From: Bradyrhizobium sp. NAS80.1
Lineage (GTDB): Bacteria; Pseudomonadota; Alphaproteobacteria; Rhizobiales; Xanthobacteraceae
Direction of reading: 5' to 3'
Assembly (NCBI RefSeq): GCF_001908205.1
Contig: NZ_LGHL01000021.1
Span: 1 to 64,000 of the forward strand
DNA length: 64,000 nucleotides
A program made the position numbers and the translations under genes. Below the pieces are notes generated by a model. It did no database searches and was not told where the DNA came from. It saw only the letters and a list, made by a program, of their open reading frames with translations. Below, piece by piece: positions 34,702 to 42,950 of this stretch (the first letter of the stretch is position 1; the number at the start of each line of letters is the position of its first letter).

Positions 34702-35508
34702 TCATTCGCGCGTCGGCTTGGTCGCGCCGCGCAGGCCCGCCTGCTGCTGGATCGTGTCCAGTGCGCCGGAGGACTGCTCTTCCGTCACGAAGCGGTTGAG
34801 CAGGGGAAGCGCATCCTCGCGTCCCTTGGGGATGGCAATGGCCATGTGCTCGGCGCCCCAATTTCCGTCGAGGATTTTTGCGCCCGGCATCTGGTCGGAC
34901 ATCTCGAACAGCGTTGGCTTGTTGGTGGCGTAAAGATCGATCTCGCCGCGGCCGAACATGCCGATGGCGACCTTGACGCTTTCGGCGGGAACGATGGTCG
35001 CGTTCTTGAATTTTGTTGGCAGCGTGCGTTCGGAGGTCGAGCCTTTGGTGACACCGATCTTCACGCCGGGCTTGTCGATATCCTCGGCCTTGCCGATCGG
35101 CGAGTTCGCCGGAACGAGATAGCCGAGCTCGATCGTCAGCACGGGCTGGCTGAAGCTGACCTCGTTCGCGCGAGCCGGCGTGGCATTGGTCACGGTGAAG
35201 TCGACCTGGCCGTCGTGGATCGCGCTGACGATGTCGGCAACACGCTGAAACCTGACATAGTCGACGCCGACGCCGAGCCGTTTTGCCAGCTCGGCGCCGA
35301 GATCGTAGCTCAGGCCGTGCGGCTTGCCGGCCGCGTCTGATACCATCGAGGTCGGGCTGCCTGGATAGATGCCGACGCGCAAGCTGCCGCTCGGCGCCAG
35401 AAGCTTTGCTTCGCCGTCGGCTCGCGCCGGCGCGCCGAGCAGGCTGACGACTGCAATCGCGAGCAGGGCGGTAAGCGCAAGGCGCCCGCGATGAGAAAAG
35501 GTCCTCAT
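34702..35508 (-). CDS. Family 3 (polar amino acid type) solute-binding protein
   Basis: A 268-residue protein with a signal peptide (to about residue 30, ending APARAD), then the SBP family 3 fold: GSLRVGIYPGSPTSMV, YDLGAELAKRLGV, GQVDFTVTNATPARANEVSFSQPV. No permease or ATPase gene lies nearby, so it is an orphan binding protein or works with a distant transporter. It directly follows the TctC-like gene (7 bases) and so is probably co-transcribed with it. Confidence 0.82.
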   Translation of the reverse strand: MRTFSHRGRLALTALLAIAVVSLLGAPARADGEAKLLAPSGSLRVGIYPGSPTSMVSDAAGKPHGLSYDLGAELAKRLGVGVDYVRFQRVADIVSAIHDGQVDFTVTNATPARANEVSFSQPVLTIELGYLVPANSPIGKAEDIDKPGVKIGVTKGSTSERTLPTKFKNATIVPAESVKVAIGMFGRGEIDLYATNKPTLFEMSDQMPGAKILDGNWGAEHMAIAIPKGREDALPLLNRFVTEEQSSGALDTIQQQAGLRGATKPTRE

Positions 35509-35515
35509 GTGAGCC

Positions 35516-36493
35516 TCACTGCGCGCGGATGTCGGCGGCCTTCAGCACCGGCTCCCACTTGGTTGCCTCGGCATGCATGTAGGCGTCAAAATCCTTCGCG
35601 GAGGAGCCGACCGGGGCTGCGCCGATCTTGCCGAGCGTCGACAGCACTCCCGGGTCCTGCAGCGCCGCCTTCAAATCGGCTTCGAGCTTCGCCACGATCT
35701 CTGGCGGCATCTTGGCCGGACCAAGCACGCCCCACCAGACCGAGACGTCATAGCCTGATACACCGGACTCGGCGACCGTCGGGACATTGGGCAGCGCCTT
35801 GGAGCGTTCGGCCGAGGTTACCGCGAGCGCGCGCACCGGACCGCCCTCGAGCTGGCCGATCGCTTCCGCGAGCGGATTGATGCTCAGCGGGATCTCGCCG
35901 GCGATCACGGCGGTCAGCGCCGGTGCGCCGCCCTTGTAGGGGATCGCGACGATCTTGGTGCCGGACATGTGTTTCAACAACTCGCCGGCGAGATGCGCCG
36001 AGGTGCCGTTGCCGGACATGCCGTAGGAGAGCTTGTCCGGCTCTTTCTTTGCTGCTGCCAAGAGGTCGCCGAGCGTCTTGTAGGGACTGTCCTTCGCCAC
36101 CACGATCGCGAGCGGAGAGGAGGCGACCTCTGATATCGCGGTGAAATCCTTGAACGTGTCATAGGGCACGCTCGGATAGATGAACTGATTGAGCGGGTGG
36201 CCGCTCGCGACCAGGATCAGCGTGTAGCCGTCCGGCGCGGCCTGCGTCAGCGCCTGCGAGGCAACGATGCCGCCGGCGCCGGGACGGTTATCGATCACGG
36301 GCTGCTGCCCCCAGGTCTTCGCCAGCGCCTGGCCCAGTGTGCGCGCCAGCACGTCGACCGCGCCGCCGGCCGCATAGGGCACGAGGATGTGGACCGGCTT
36401 GCTGGGGTAGTTGTCAGCCTGCGCGGCGCCGCCCGCCAGCAGCAGGCCGGCGCCGAGCACGAGACGCCCGATCTTCTTGTTCAAACCCAGCAT
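35516..36493 (-). CDS. TctC/Bug-family solute-binding protein
   Basis: A 325-residue periplasmic receptor of the Bug (tripartite tricarboxylate transporter) family with signal peptide ending AAQADNYPSKPV, and family signatures VPYAAGGAVDVLARTLGQ, DNRPGAGGIVASQAL and GMSGNGTSAHLAGELLK. Bug proteins bind small carboxylates, including aromatic acids. The membrane partners TctA and TctB are not in the window. It is divergent from tetR, with the operator at 36568-36607 between them, so its expression probably tracks the aromatic cluster. Confidence 0.85.
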   Translation of the reverse strand: MLGLNKKIGRLVLGAGLLLAGGAAQADNYPSKPVHILVPYAAGGAVDVLARTLGQALAKTWGQQPVIDNRPGAGGIVASQALTQAAPDGYTLILVASGHPLNQFIYPSVPYDTFKDFTAISEVASSPLAIVVAKDSPYKTLGDLLAAAKKEPDKLSYGMSGNGTSAHLAGELLKHMSGTKIVAIPYKGGAPALTAVIAGEIPLSINPLAEAIGQLEGGPVRALAVTSAERSKALPNVPTVAESGVSGYDVSVWWGVLGPAKMPPEIVAKLEADLKAALQDPGVLSTLGKIGAAPVGSSAKDFDAYMHAEATKWEPVLKAADIRAQ

Positions 36494-36567
36494 TTTCCAG
36501 CACTCCTTCAGGGCATTTGCGCGCCGGCAGCTGTCTCTGAGCCGCCCCGTACGTTGCCCATGGTTTT

Positions 36568-36607
36568 TGTTGACGAGACCTGATCTTTTGTACGATAGTA
36601 CAAATCA
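36568..36607. promoter_or_regulatory. Promoter with operator for tetR and possibly tctC
   Basis: TTGACG (36570-36575) is followed by the inverted repeat TTTGTAC / GTACAAA around GATA (36587-36604). The 40-base block matches 14551-14590 at 34 positions. The dyad ends only four bases before the tetR ATG at 36609, so any transcript started from this promoter would have almost no leader. The divergent tctC-like gene begins 75 bases to the left. Confidence 0.75.
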
Positions 36608-36608
36608 C

Positions 36609-37319
36609 ATGGTACGCAAGCCCACCAGCAAGGAAACGGCCCGCAAGCCGAACATGCGCGAGGCGATCCTCGCCGCGGCCGAGGAGTTATTCGCCACCAA
36701 CGGTTTCAATGCCGTGTCGGTGCGCGATATCGCGCAGGCGGCCGGGGCCAATCCGGGCAGTGTGACCTATCATTTCAAGACCAAGGACGGCCTGCTGCTG
36801 GAGATCTACCGGCGCCATTGCGGGCCCATGAACCTGCGGCGTTCCGAGCTGCTCGCGGCCGCCAGGCGCGTGCGCGATCTGCAGGACCGGCTGGAAGCGA
36901 TCGTGCGGGCCTATATCGTGCCGGCCTTCACCTCGGGCAGTGATCTCACTGGTGGCGGGGCGCGCTTCACGCGGCTGCGCGCCGTGATGTCGGCGGAGGG
37001 CAACGAGGTCGCGCGTCGCATCATCGCGCAGACCTTCGACGACACCAGCCACGCCTTCATCGATGCGGTCCACGAGAGCCTGCCGCACATTCCCCGCACC
37101 GACATCGTCTGGCGCAGCCACTTCCTGCTCGGCGCGCTCTATTACTCGCTGGTGACGCCGGATCGCGTCTCGCGCCTGTCGCGCGGTGAGGCCGACGGCA
37201 ACGATGCCGCCAGCGCCATCGAGCAGTTGGTGCAGGCCACCGTCGCAGCGTTCCAGGCTCCGGCGCTGGATCAGGCCGCGCCGGCACGGCGGCGGGCTGT
37301 TGCAAGCAGCAAGACTTGA
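36609..37319 (+). CDS. TetR family regulator of the aromatic cluster
   Basis: A 236-residue regulator. The helix-turn-helix is in VSVRDIAQAAGANPGSVTYHF (about residues 37-57), after NMREAILAAAEELFATNGF. The rest is a ligand-binding domain with no recognised subclass. It begins at the ATG at 36609 right after the operator; an upstream in-frame start at 36411 would run through the divergent gene and the operator and is rejected. It probably represses itself, the tctC-like gene and the dioxygenase gene at 14694. The inducer is likely an aromatic acid or pathway intermediate (inference). Confidence 0.85.
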   Translation: MVRKPTSKETARKPNMREAILAAAEELFATNGFNAVSVRDIAQAAGANPGSVTYHFKTKDGLLLEIYRRHCGPMNLRRSELLAAARRVRDLQDRLEAIVRAYIVPAFTSGSDLTGGGARFTRLRAVMSAEGNEVARRIIAQTFDDTSHAFIDAVHESLPHIPRTDIVWRSHFLLGALYYSLVTPDRVSRLSRGEADGNDAASAIEQLVQATVAAFQAPALDQAAPARRRAVASSKT

Positions 37320-37393
37320 AAGAAACTGCCCGAGAGAAGACGCGACCTCGCGCTTCCGCTCGCAAGCGGGCCATGTGACTGGGTGACGAGGAA

Positions 37394-38353
37394 ATGAACA
37401 GGCGCGAGTGCTTGCATCTTTTGACCGGACTGGCCGGCGCGGCGCTCGCGGGCGAAGCGCGCGCGCAAGGAGCCGAGCCGAAGGCGATACCGACGATCGC
37501 GCCGCCGGACGCAAATCCAAAGCCGCCGTCGTTCAAGCTGCCGCCGAAGTCCTGCGACAGCCATACCCACATCTTCGGGCCGGCGTCCCGCTATCCCTTC
37601 GCCGAGAAGCGGCCCTACAACACGGCTGATGCGCCGCTGGAGACGTTCCGCAGCCTGCATGAGAAGATCGGCGTCGAACGCTGCGTGATCGTCAATGCCA
37701 CCGTGCACGGCACCGACAATCGTGTCGTCACCGATGCCATCGCCCAGAGCGAGGGCGCCTATAAGGGTATCGCCAACGTCAGTGACGAGATGACCGAGAA
37801 GGAGCTGGCGGCGCTCGACAAGGGCGGCATCTGCGGCTGCCGCTTCGCCTTTCTCAAGCGCCTCGGCGGCGTCGGCGACATGACCAAGTTCCAGCGCATC
37901 GTGCACCGTGTCGCCGAACTCGGCTGGCATATCGACGTCTATTTCGAGCCGGGCACGATCGCCGAATTCGCGCCCATCCTGACCGCGCTGCCGACGCCCT
38001 ACGTGATCGACCACATGGGCACGGTGCAAGCGAGGAAGGGGCTCGACGATCCCGGCTTCACCGCCTTGCTCGACCTGCAGAAGAAGGACGAGAAGTGCTG
38101 GGTCAAGATCACCGGCCTGGAGCGCGCTTCTGCCGGCGGTAAGCCGTTCCACGACGCCGTGCCGTTTGCGAAAGCGCTGATCGACAATGCGCCCGACCGT
38201 GTCATCTGGGGTACCGATTGGCCGCATCCCAACGTCAAGATCATGCCTAATGACGGCGAGATCGTCGACCTGATCCCCCTCTACGCGGCAGATAGCGCGG
38301 TTCGGCAGAAGCTGCTGGTCGACAATCCGGCGCGGCTGTTCAAGTTCACCTGA
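37394..38353 (+). CDS. LigI-like amidohydrolase with export signal
   Basis: A 319-residue amidohydrolase-2 family protein. After an N-terminal signal (MNRRECLHLLTGLAGAAL, with a twin arginine at residues 3-4) come CDSHTHIFG (metal-binding HxH), VIDHMG and the GTDWPHPN aspartate motif. Closest known function is 2-pyrone-4,6-dicarboxylate lactonase (LigI) or related lactone hydrolases. It overlaps the next gene by one base, and the two are clear paralogs, but only this copy has an export signal. A periplasmic lactonase would be unusual for the pathway. Confidence 0.78.
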   Translation: MNRRECLHLLTGLAGAALAGEARAQGAEPKAIPTIAPPDANPKPPSFKLPPKSCDSHTHIFGPASRYPFAEKRPYNTADAPLETFRSLHEKIGVERCVIVNATVHGTDNRVVTDAIAQSEGAYKGIANVSDEMTEKELAALDKGGICGCRFAFLKRLGGVGDMTKFQRIVHRVAELGWHIDVYFEPGTIAEFAPILTALPTPYVIDHMGTVQARKGLDDPGFTALLDLQKKDEKCWVKITGLERASAGGKPFHDAVPFAKALIDNAPDRVIWGTDWPHPNVKIMPNDGEIVDLIPLYAADSAVRQKLLVDNPARLFKFT

Positions 38354-39237
38354 TGACAATGATGTACACGCCGACCATTCCGCCGCCCGATCCGAACACG
38401 CGCACGCCGAAATTCAAGCTGCCAAAACGGTCCTGCGACGCGCATTGCCATATCTTCGGGCCCGGCGCGAAATACCCTTACGCGCCTGATCGCTCCTATA
38501 CGCCGCCGGACGCGCCGCTCGAGGATTTCCGCGCACTGCATGCCAAGCTCGGTGTCGAGCGTGCCGTCATCGTCAATGCCAGCGTGCACGGCATCGACAA
38601 CACGGTGGCGCTCGATGCCATCGCGCAGAGTAACGGCACCTACCGTGCGGTTGCCAATATCGACGACACCATCACTGAACGTGAGCTTCGCGTGCTGCAT
38701 GAGGGCGGCTTCCGCGGCTGCCGTTTCAATTTCGTCCGCCATCTCGGCGGCGTCCCTGACAAGAGCGTGTTCAATCGCGTCATTGCGATGGTCGCTCCGC
38801 TCGGCTGGCACATCGACCTGCATTTCGATGCGATCGACCTGCCGGAATATGCCGACATGCTGGCAAGACTGCCGCTGAGCTACACCATCGACCATATGGG
38901 ACGGGTGAAGGCTTCCGACGGGCTCGATCAGCTTCCATTCAGGATACTGATCGAGCTGATGCAGCGCGACGAGAAGTGCTGGGTCAAGATCTGCGGCTCG
39001 GAGCGGGTGTCTTCTAGCGGCCCGCCCTTCACCGATGCGGTGCCATTCGCGCGAAAGATCGTCGAGACCGCGGTCGACCGCGTCATCTGGGGCACCGACT
39101 GGCCGCATCCCAACGTCAAGGTGATGCCGAACGACGGCGACCTCGTCGACCTGATCCCGCTGTTCGCGCCGGAGGTGGAATTCCAGCAGAAGATTCTCGT
39201 CGACAATCCCGCGCGCCTGTTTGGGTTCGACGTATGA
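38353..39237 (+). CDS. LigI-like amidohydrolase, cytoplasmic paralog
   Basis: A 294-residue amidohydrolase-2 protein with CDAHCHIFG, TIDHMG and GTDWPHPN motifs, plus the family stretch GVERAVIVNASVHG. It is similar along its whole length to the gene just upstream but without signal sequence. Likely hydrolyses a pyrone or muconolactone-type lactone in a 4,5-cleavage pathway. It overlaps the upstream gene by one base and dctA by four bases. Confidence 0.82.
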   Translation: MTMMYTPTIPPPDPNTRTPKFKLPKRSCDAHCHIFGPGAKYPYAPDRSYTPPDAPLEDFRALHAKLGVERAVIVNASVHGIDNTVALDAIAQSNGTYRAVANIDDTITERELRVLHEGGFRGCRFNFVRHLGGVPDKSVFNRVIAMVAPLGWHIDLHFDAIDLPEYADMLARLPLSYTIDHMGRVKASDGLDQLPFRILIELMQRDEKCWVKICGSERVSSSGPPFTDAVPFARKIVETAVDRVIWGTDWPHPNVKVMPNDGDLVDLIPLFAPEVEFQQKILVDNPARLFGFDV

Positions 39238-40532
39238 CAGCGCTTGCGATCGACAAGCCGCGCGGCCGCGCCTGGTGGAAGGAGCTCTGGATCCAGGTGC
39301 TCATCGCCATGGCGGCCGGCATCGCGCTTGGGATCGCTAGTCCCGAGGCTGGCGCCAAGATGCAGCCGCTCGGGGATGCCTTCATCAAGGCGATCCGGAT
39401 GTTGATCGCGCCGATCATCTTCTGCACCGTCGTCCATGGCATCGCCCATATGGCCGACATGGCGCGTGTCGGGCGCGTCGCGGTGAAGGCGATCGTCTAT
39501 TTCGAGATCATGACCACGATCGCGCTGATCATCGGTCTCATCGCGGTGAATGTGCTCAAGCCCGGGGTGGGCATGAACATCGATCCTGCCAGCATCAATG
39601 CCAGCGCAGTTGAGCCCTATGTCAAGCAGACCGGCGCCATCGGCTTCGTGCCGTTCCTGATGAACATCGTGCCCGCGACGTTCATCGGCGCCTTTGCCGA
39701 AGGCAACATCCTGCAGGTGCTGTTCATTTCGGTGCTGTGCGGCTTTGCACTGGTGCAGCTCGGTGAGCGCGCGGCGCCGCTGGTTAATCTGATCGACATC
39801 GCCGCCAAGATGGTGTTCGCCGTTGTCGGCTTCGTGATGTGGGCGGCACCAATCGGCGCATTCGGCGCCATCGCGTTTACGGTCGGCAAGTTCGGCGTGG
39901 GCTCGCTGGCCTCGCTCGGCAAGCTTCTGGGCGGCTTCTATCTGACCTGTGTGATCTTCATCATCGTCGCGCTCGGTCCGGTGGCGCGGCTGTGCGGCTT
40001 CTCGCTGGTCAAGCTGATCCGCTACATCTGGGAAGAGCTGTTGATCTGCATCGCCACGACGTCGTCCGAGACGGTGTTGCCGCGGATGCTGACCAAGCTG
40101 GAGAAGGCGGGCTGCGAGCGCAGCGTGGTTGGGCTCGTGATCCCGACCGGCTATTCCTTCAATCTCGATGGCACCTGCCTTTACCTGGCAGCTGCCTCGG
40201 TGTTCCTGGCGCAGGCGACCAACACGCCGTTCGGGCTTGCCGAGCAGATCGAGCTGCTGCTGATCCTGCTCGTGACCTCCAAGGGCGCGGCGGGAATCGC
40301 GGGCGCTGCCTTCGTTGTGCTGGCGGCAACGCTGTCGGCCACCGGATCCATTCCGGTGACGAGCGTCGCGCTCGTGCTCGGCATCCACCGCCTGATGTCG
40401 CAGGGGCTGACGCCAACAAATCTGATCGGGAACGCGGTGGCGACCATCGCGATTACCAAATGGGAAGGTGCGCTCGATAGCGAGCGCCTGAAGCGCGTGC
40501 TCGACGGCGAGGAACCCGCCGCCGCGGCTTGA
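39234..40532 (+). CDS. dctA: DctA-type dicarboxylate/cation symporter
   Basis: A 432-residue secondary transporter of the DAACS family with about eight helices. Signatures include MLIAPIIFCTVVHGIAHM, a serine-rich re-entrant loop ATTSSETVLPRML and GYSFNLDGTCLYL. DctA imports succinate, malate and related dicarboxylates with protons or sodium. Its place inside an aromatic operon suggests import of a di- or tricarboxylic pathway substrate. The start overlaps the previous stop (ATGA). Confidence 0.88.
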   Translation: MTALAIDKPRGRAWWKELWIQVLIAMAAGIALGIASPEAGAKMQPLGDAFIKAIRMLIAPIIFCTVVHGIAHMADMARVGRVAVKAIVYFEIMTTIALIIGLIAVNVLKPGVGMNIDPASINASAVEPYVKQTGAIGFVPFLMNIVPATFIGAFAEGNILQVLFISVLCGFALVQLGERAAPLVNLIDIAAKMVFAVVGFVMWAAPIGAFGAIAFTVGKFGVGSLASLGKLLGGFYLTCVIFIIVALGPVARLCGFSLVKLIRYIWEELLICIATTSSETVLPRMLTKLEKAGCERSVVGLVIPTGYSFNLDGTCLYLAAASVFLAQATNTPFGLAEQIELLLILLVTSKGAAGIAGAAFVVLAATLSATGSIPVTSVALVLGIHRLMSQGLTPTNLIGNAVATIAITKWEGALDSERLKRVLDGEEPAAAA

Positions 40533-40600
40533 ATGAACCGGCTTCCTGCATGACGCAGGCAGCCGATGATGCTTACGAATGAAAGAGGGGAGTTTGTCCC

Positions 40601-41315
40601 ATGAAAACAGGTCTCGTGATTACCGCCCATCCGGGCGATTTCGTCTGGCGCGCCGGCGGCGCCATCGCGCTGCATGCGAAGAAGGGTTTTCGCATGAAGA
40701 TCGTCTGCATGTCTTTCGGCGAGCGCGGCGAGAGCCAGTTCGCCTGGAAGGAAAAGGGCGCGACGCTGGAATCGGTCAAGGCCGGCCGCAAGGACGAGGC
40801 GGAGCGGGCCGCAAAGCTGCTGGGGGGCGGAGATCGAGTTCTTCGACTGCGGCGACTATCCACTGAAGCTCAACGAGGCGCATTTCGATCGCATGGTCGA
40901 TATCTACCGCGAGCTCAATCCGAGCTTCGTGCTGACGCACGCGCTGGAAGACCCCTATAATTTCGACCATCCCAACGCGGCGCATTTCGCGCAGGAGACC
41001 CGCGTCGTCGCGCAGGCCATGGGCCACAAGCCCGGCGCGCAGTACAAATACTCCGCGCCGCCGGTGTTCCTGTTCGAGCCGCACCAGCCGGAGCAATGCA
41101 ACTACAAGCCCAACCTGATCCTTAATATCGACGAGGTGTGGAAGGAGAAGTACGAGGCGTTCCAGATCCTCGCCGCGCAGAAGCATCTATGGGGCTATTA
41201 CGAGCGCGTCGCGCTCAACCGCGGCATTCAGGGCAGCCGCAATACCGGCGTGCCCATGACCTATGGCGAAGCCTATCAGCGCTTGTTCCCGACGGTTGAG
41301 GAGGTGCTCGCATGA
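40601..41315 (+). pseudogene. GalB-like PIG-L family hydratase gene with +1 frameshift
   Basis: The frame from ATG 40601 (MKTGLVITAHPGDFVWRAGG, with the AHPGD metal motif) runs well until KLLG, then shifts in a run of six G (40822-40827). Removing one G restores EIEFFDCGDYPL and joins the second frame, which carries FDHPNAAHFAQ and ends at 41315. The repaired protein would have 237 residues, about the size of PIG-L family 4-oxalomesaconate hydratase GalB. Context with the LigK-like aldolase supports that role. The insertion may be real or a homopolymer sequencing error. The stop overlaps the next start (ATGA). Confidence 0.8.
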
Positions 41316-41995
41316 AGCCGGTCGTCGTTCGCAACATCAAGCGTGCCGATCCCGCCGGGATGGCGGAGTATGGCGTGTCGACGGTTCACGAGGCCTATGG
41401 CCGCGTCGGCCTGATGAAGCCGTATTTGCGGCCGGTGTGGCCGGGCGCGGCGATTGCCGGTCCCGCCGTCACCGTGCTGGCGCAGCCCGGCGACAACTGG
41501 ATGATCCATGTCGCCGTCGAGCAGTGCAAGAAGGGCGACATTCTCGTCGTCGGCTGCACGACCGACAACACCGACGGCATGTTCGGCGAGCTGCTCGCGA
41601 CCTCGCTCCAGGCCCGCGGCGTGCAGGGGCTGATCATCGATGCCGGCTGCCGCGACGTCAAAGCGTTGCACGAGATGAACTTCCCGGTGTGGTCGCGCGC
41701 GGTCTCGGCCAAGGGCACGGTCAAGGCCACGCTCGGCTCGGTCAACGTCCCCGTCGTTTGCGCCGGCGTCAACGTCGATCCCGGCGACATCGTCGTGGCC
41801 GATGATGACGGTGTGGTCGTGGTGCCGAAGCGCTACGCCGCGGAAGTCGCCGAGAAGGCGAAGAAGCGCAACGCGGATGAAGGTGGCAAGCGCAAGCGGC
41901 TGGCCTCGGGCGAACTGGGCCTCGACATGTACAGCATGCGCGAAGCGCTGGCGAAGGCCGGGCTCGTCTACGTCGACAATCCCGAGGATGTCTAA
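41312..41995 (+). CDS. ligK: 4-carboxy-4-hydroxy-2-oxoadipate aldolase-like protein (LigK/GalC type)
   Basis: A 227-residue RraA-fold protein. The aldolase active-site pattern GELLAT followed about 20 residues later by GCRD (Arg-Asp) is visible, which separates these metal-dependent aldolases from RraA proper. It would split 4-carboxy-4-hydroxy-2-oxoadipate to pyruvate and oxaloacetate, the last step of protocatechuate or gallate 4,5-cleavage. It overlaps the GalB-like gene by four bases. Confidence 0.83.
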   Translation: MKPVVVRNIKRADPAGMAEYGVSTVHEAYGRVGLMKPYLRPVWPGAAIAGPAVTVLAQPGDNWMIHVAVEQCKKGDILVVGCTTDNTDGMFGELLATSLQARGVQGLIIDAGCRDVKALHEMNFPVWSRAVSAKGTVKATLGSVNVPVVCAGVNVDPGDIVVADDDGVVVVPKRYAAEVAEKAKKRNADEGGKRKRLASGELGLDMYSMREALAKAGLVYVDNPEDV

Positions 41996-42010
41996 AGCGA
42001 AATGTTGTTT

Positions 42011-42060
42011 GAGCATGATCTCTTTCGGAAAACCGCAGTGCACTTTTCCGGATCATGCTC
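42011..42060. repeat. Palindromic GAGCATGATC repeat, copy 2
   Basis: Begins GAGCATGATCTCTTTCGG and ends CCGGATCATGCTC, with inner mirrored TTTCGGAAAACCG and CTTTTCCGG. It is the same family as 4492-4539, in the opposite orientation, and sits inside the aromatic operon between ligK and the decarboxylase-like gene. Confidence 0.75.
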
Positions 42061-42080
42061 GTGAGAAGCGGAGCGGGCGG

Positions 42081-42950
42081 ATGGATCGTCTGAAGCTTAA
42101 GGCCGTGCTCGGCAGTCACCCCCATGTCCAGGCTGTGAAGAGCGGCGAGCTCCGCTCCGACCGCTTCGACCTGGACTTCATCGAGTACGCGCCGACCAAC
42201 ACCGCGTTCAAGCCGATGGTGCGCGAACAGGCCTTCGACGTCTGCGAGATGGCGATCGTCACCTATTTGATGGCGAAGGCGCACGGTAAGCCGCTGGTGC
42301 TGCTGCCGGCGACCATGCTCGGCCGCTTCCAGCATTCCTATGCGCTCTACAATCCCCAGAGTGGAACGCTTGGGCCGTCCGATCTCGAAGGTAGGCGCGT
42401 CGGCATCCGTTCGTTCACGACGACCACGGGGGCCTGGATCAGGGGCATTCTCGCCAACGACTATGGCGTCAATCTCGACAAGATCCGTTGGGTCACCTTC
42501 GAGGATCCGCACGTCGCCGAATATGTCGACACCACCGAGCGCGCGCCGAAGGACAAGAAGATCCAGCAGATGCTGCTCGATGGCGAGCTCGACGCCGTCC
42601 TCGGCGAGACCTCGAACGATGCGCGGCTGAAGCCGCTACTCCCTGATCCGGCCGCGGAAGCCGCGAAATGGTATGCGCGTCGCGGTGTCGTGCCCGTCAA
42701 TCATCTCGTGGTCGTGACCGAGAAGCTCGCGAAATCGCATCCCGACGTGGTTGCGGGCATCTATGATCTCCTCAAGCGAAACAAGTCGCAGGCTGGACCT
42801 GCGGCAACGCCGGACCTCGTCCCGTTCGGGATCGAGGCGAACAGGAAACCTTTGGAGTTGATTATCGACTACGCATTCCAGCAGGCGCTGATCCCGCGCC
42901 GCTATGCGGTCGAGGAGCTGTTCGATGAGACGACGCGAGGACTGAACTGA
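42081..42950 (+). CDS. 4,5-dihydroxyphthalate decarboxylase-like protein
   Basis: A 289-residue periplasmic-binding-protein-fold protein without a signal peptide. LKAVLGSHPHVQAVKSGEL and FDVCEMAIVTYLMAKAHGKPLVLLPATM resemble 4,5-dihydroxyphthalate decarboxylase (Pht5-like), which makes protocatechuate. Related orphan proteins of the same fold bind ligands only. The lack of a signal peptide and the pathway context favour an enzyme. GGAG precedes the ATG at 42081. Its stop overlaps the next start by one base. Confidence 0.7.
   Translation: MDRLKLKAVLGSHPHVQAVKSGELRSDRFDLDFIEYAPTNTAFKPMVREQAFDVCEMAIVTYLMAKAHGKPLVLLPATMLGRFQHSYALYNPQSGTLGPSDLEGRRVGIRSFTTTTGAWIRGILANDYGVNLDKIRWVTFEDPHVAEYVDTTERAPKDKKIQQMLLDGELDAVLGETSNDARLKPLLPDPAAEAAKWYARRGVVPVNHLVVVTEKLAKSHPDVVAGIYDLLKRNKSQAGPAATPDLVPFGIEANRKPLELIIDYAFQQALIPRRYAVEELFDETTRGLN

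Noticed and set aside
19727-36604. The TTTGTAC element in motif 1 as another TetR site
   Set aside because: Motif 1 has arms CGTTTGT/ACAAACG with a two-base centre. The TetR dyads have TTTGTAC/GTACAAA with a four-base centre and a conserved upstream block, so the spacing differs.
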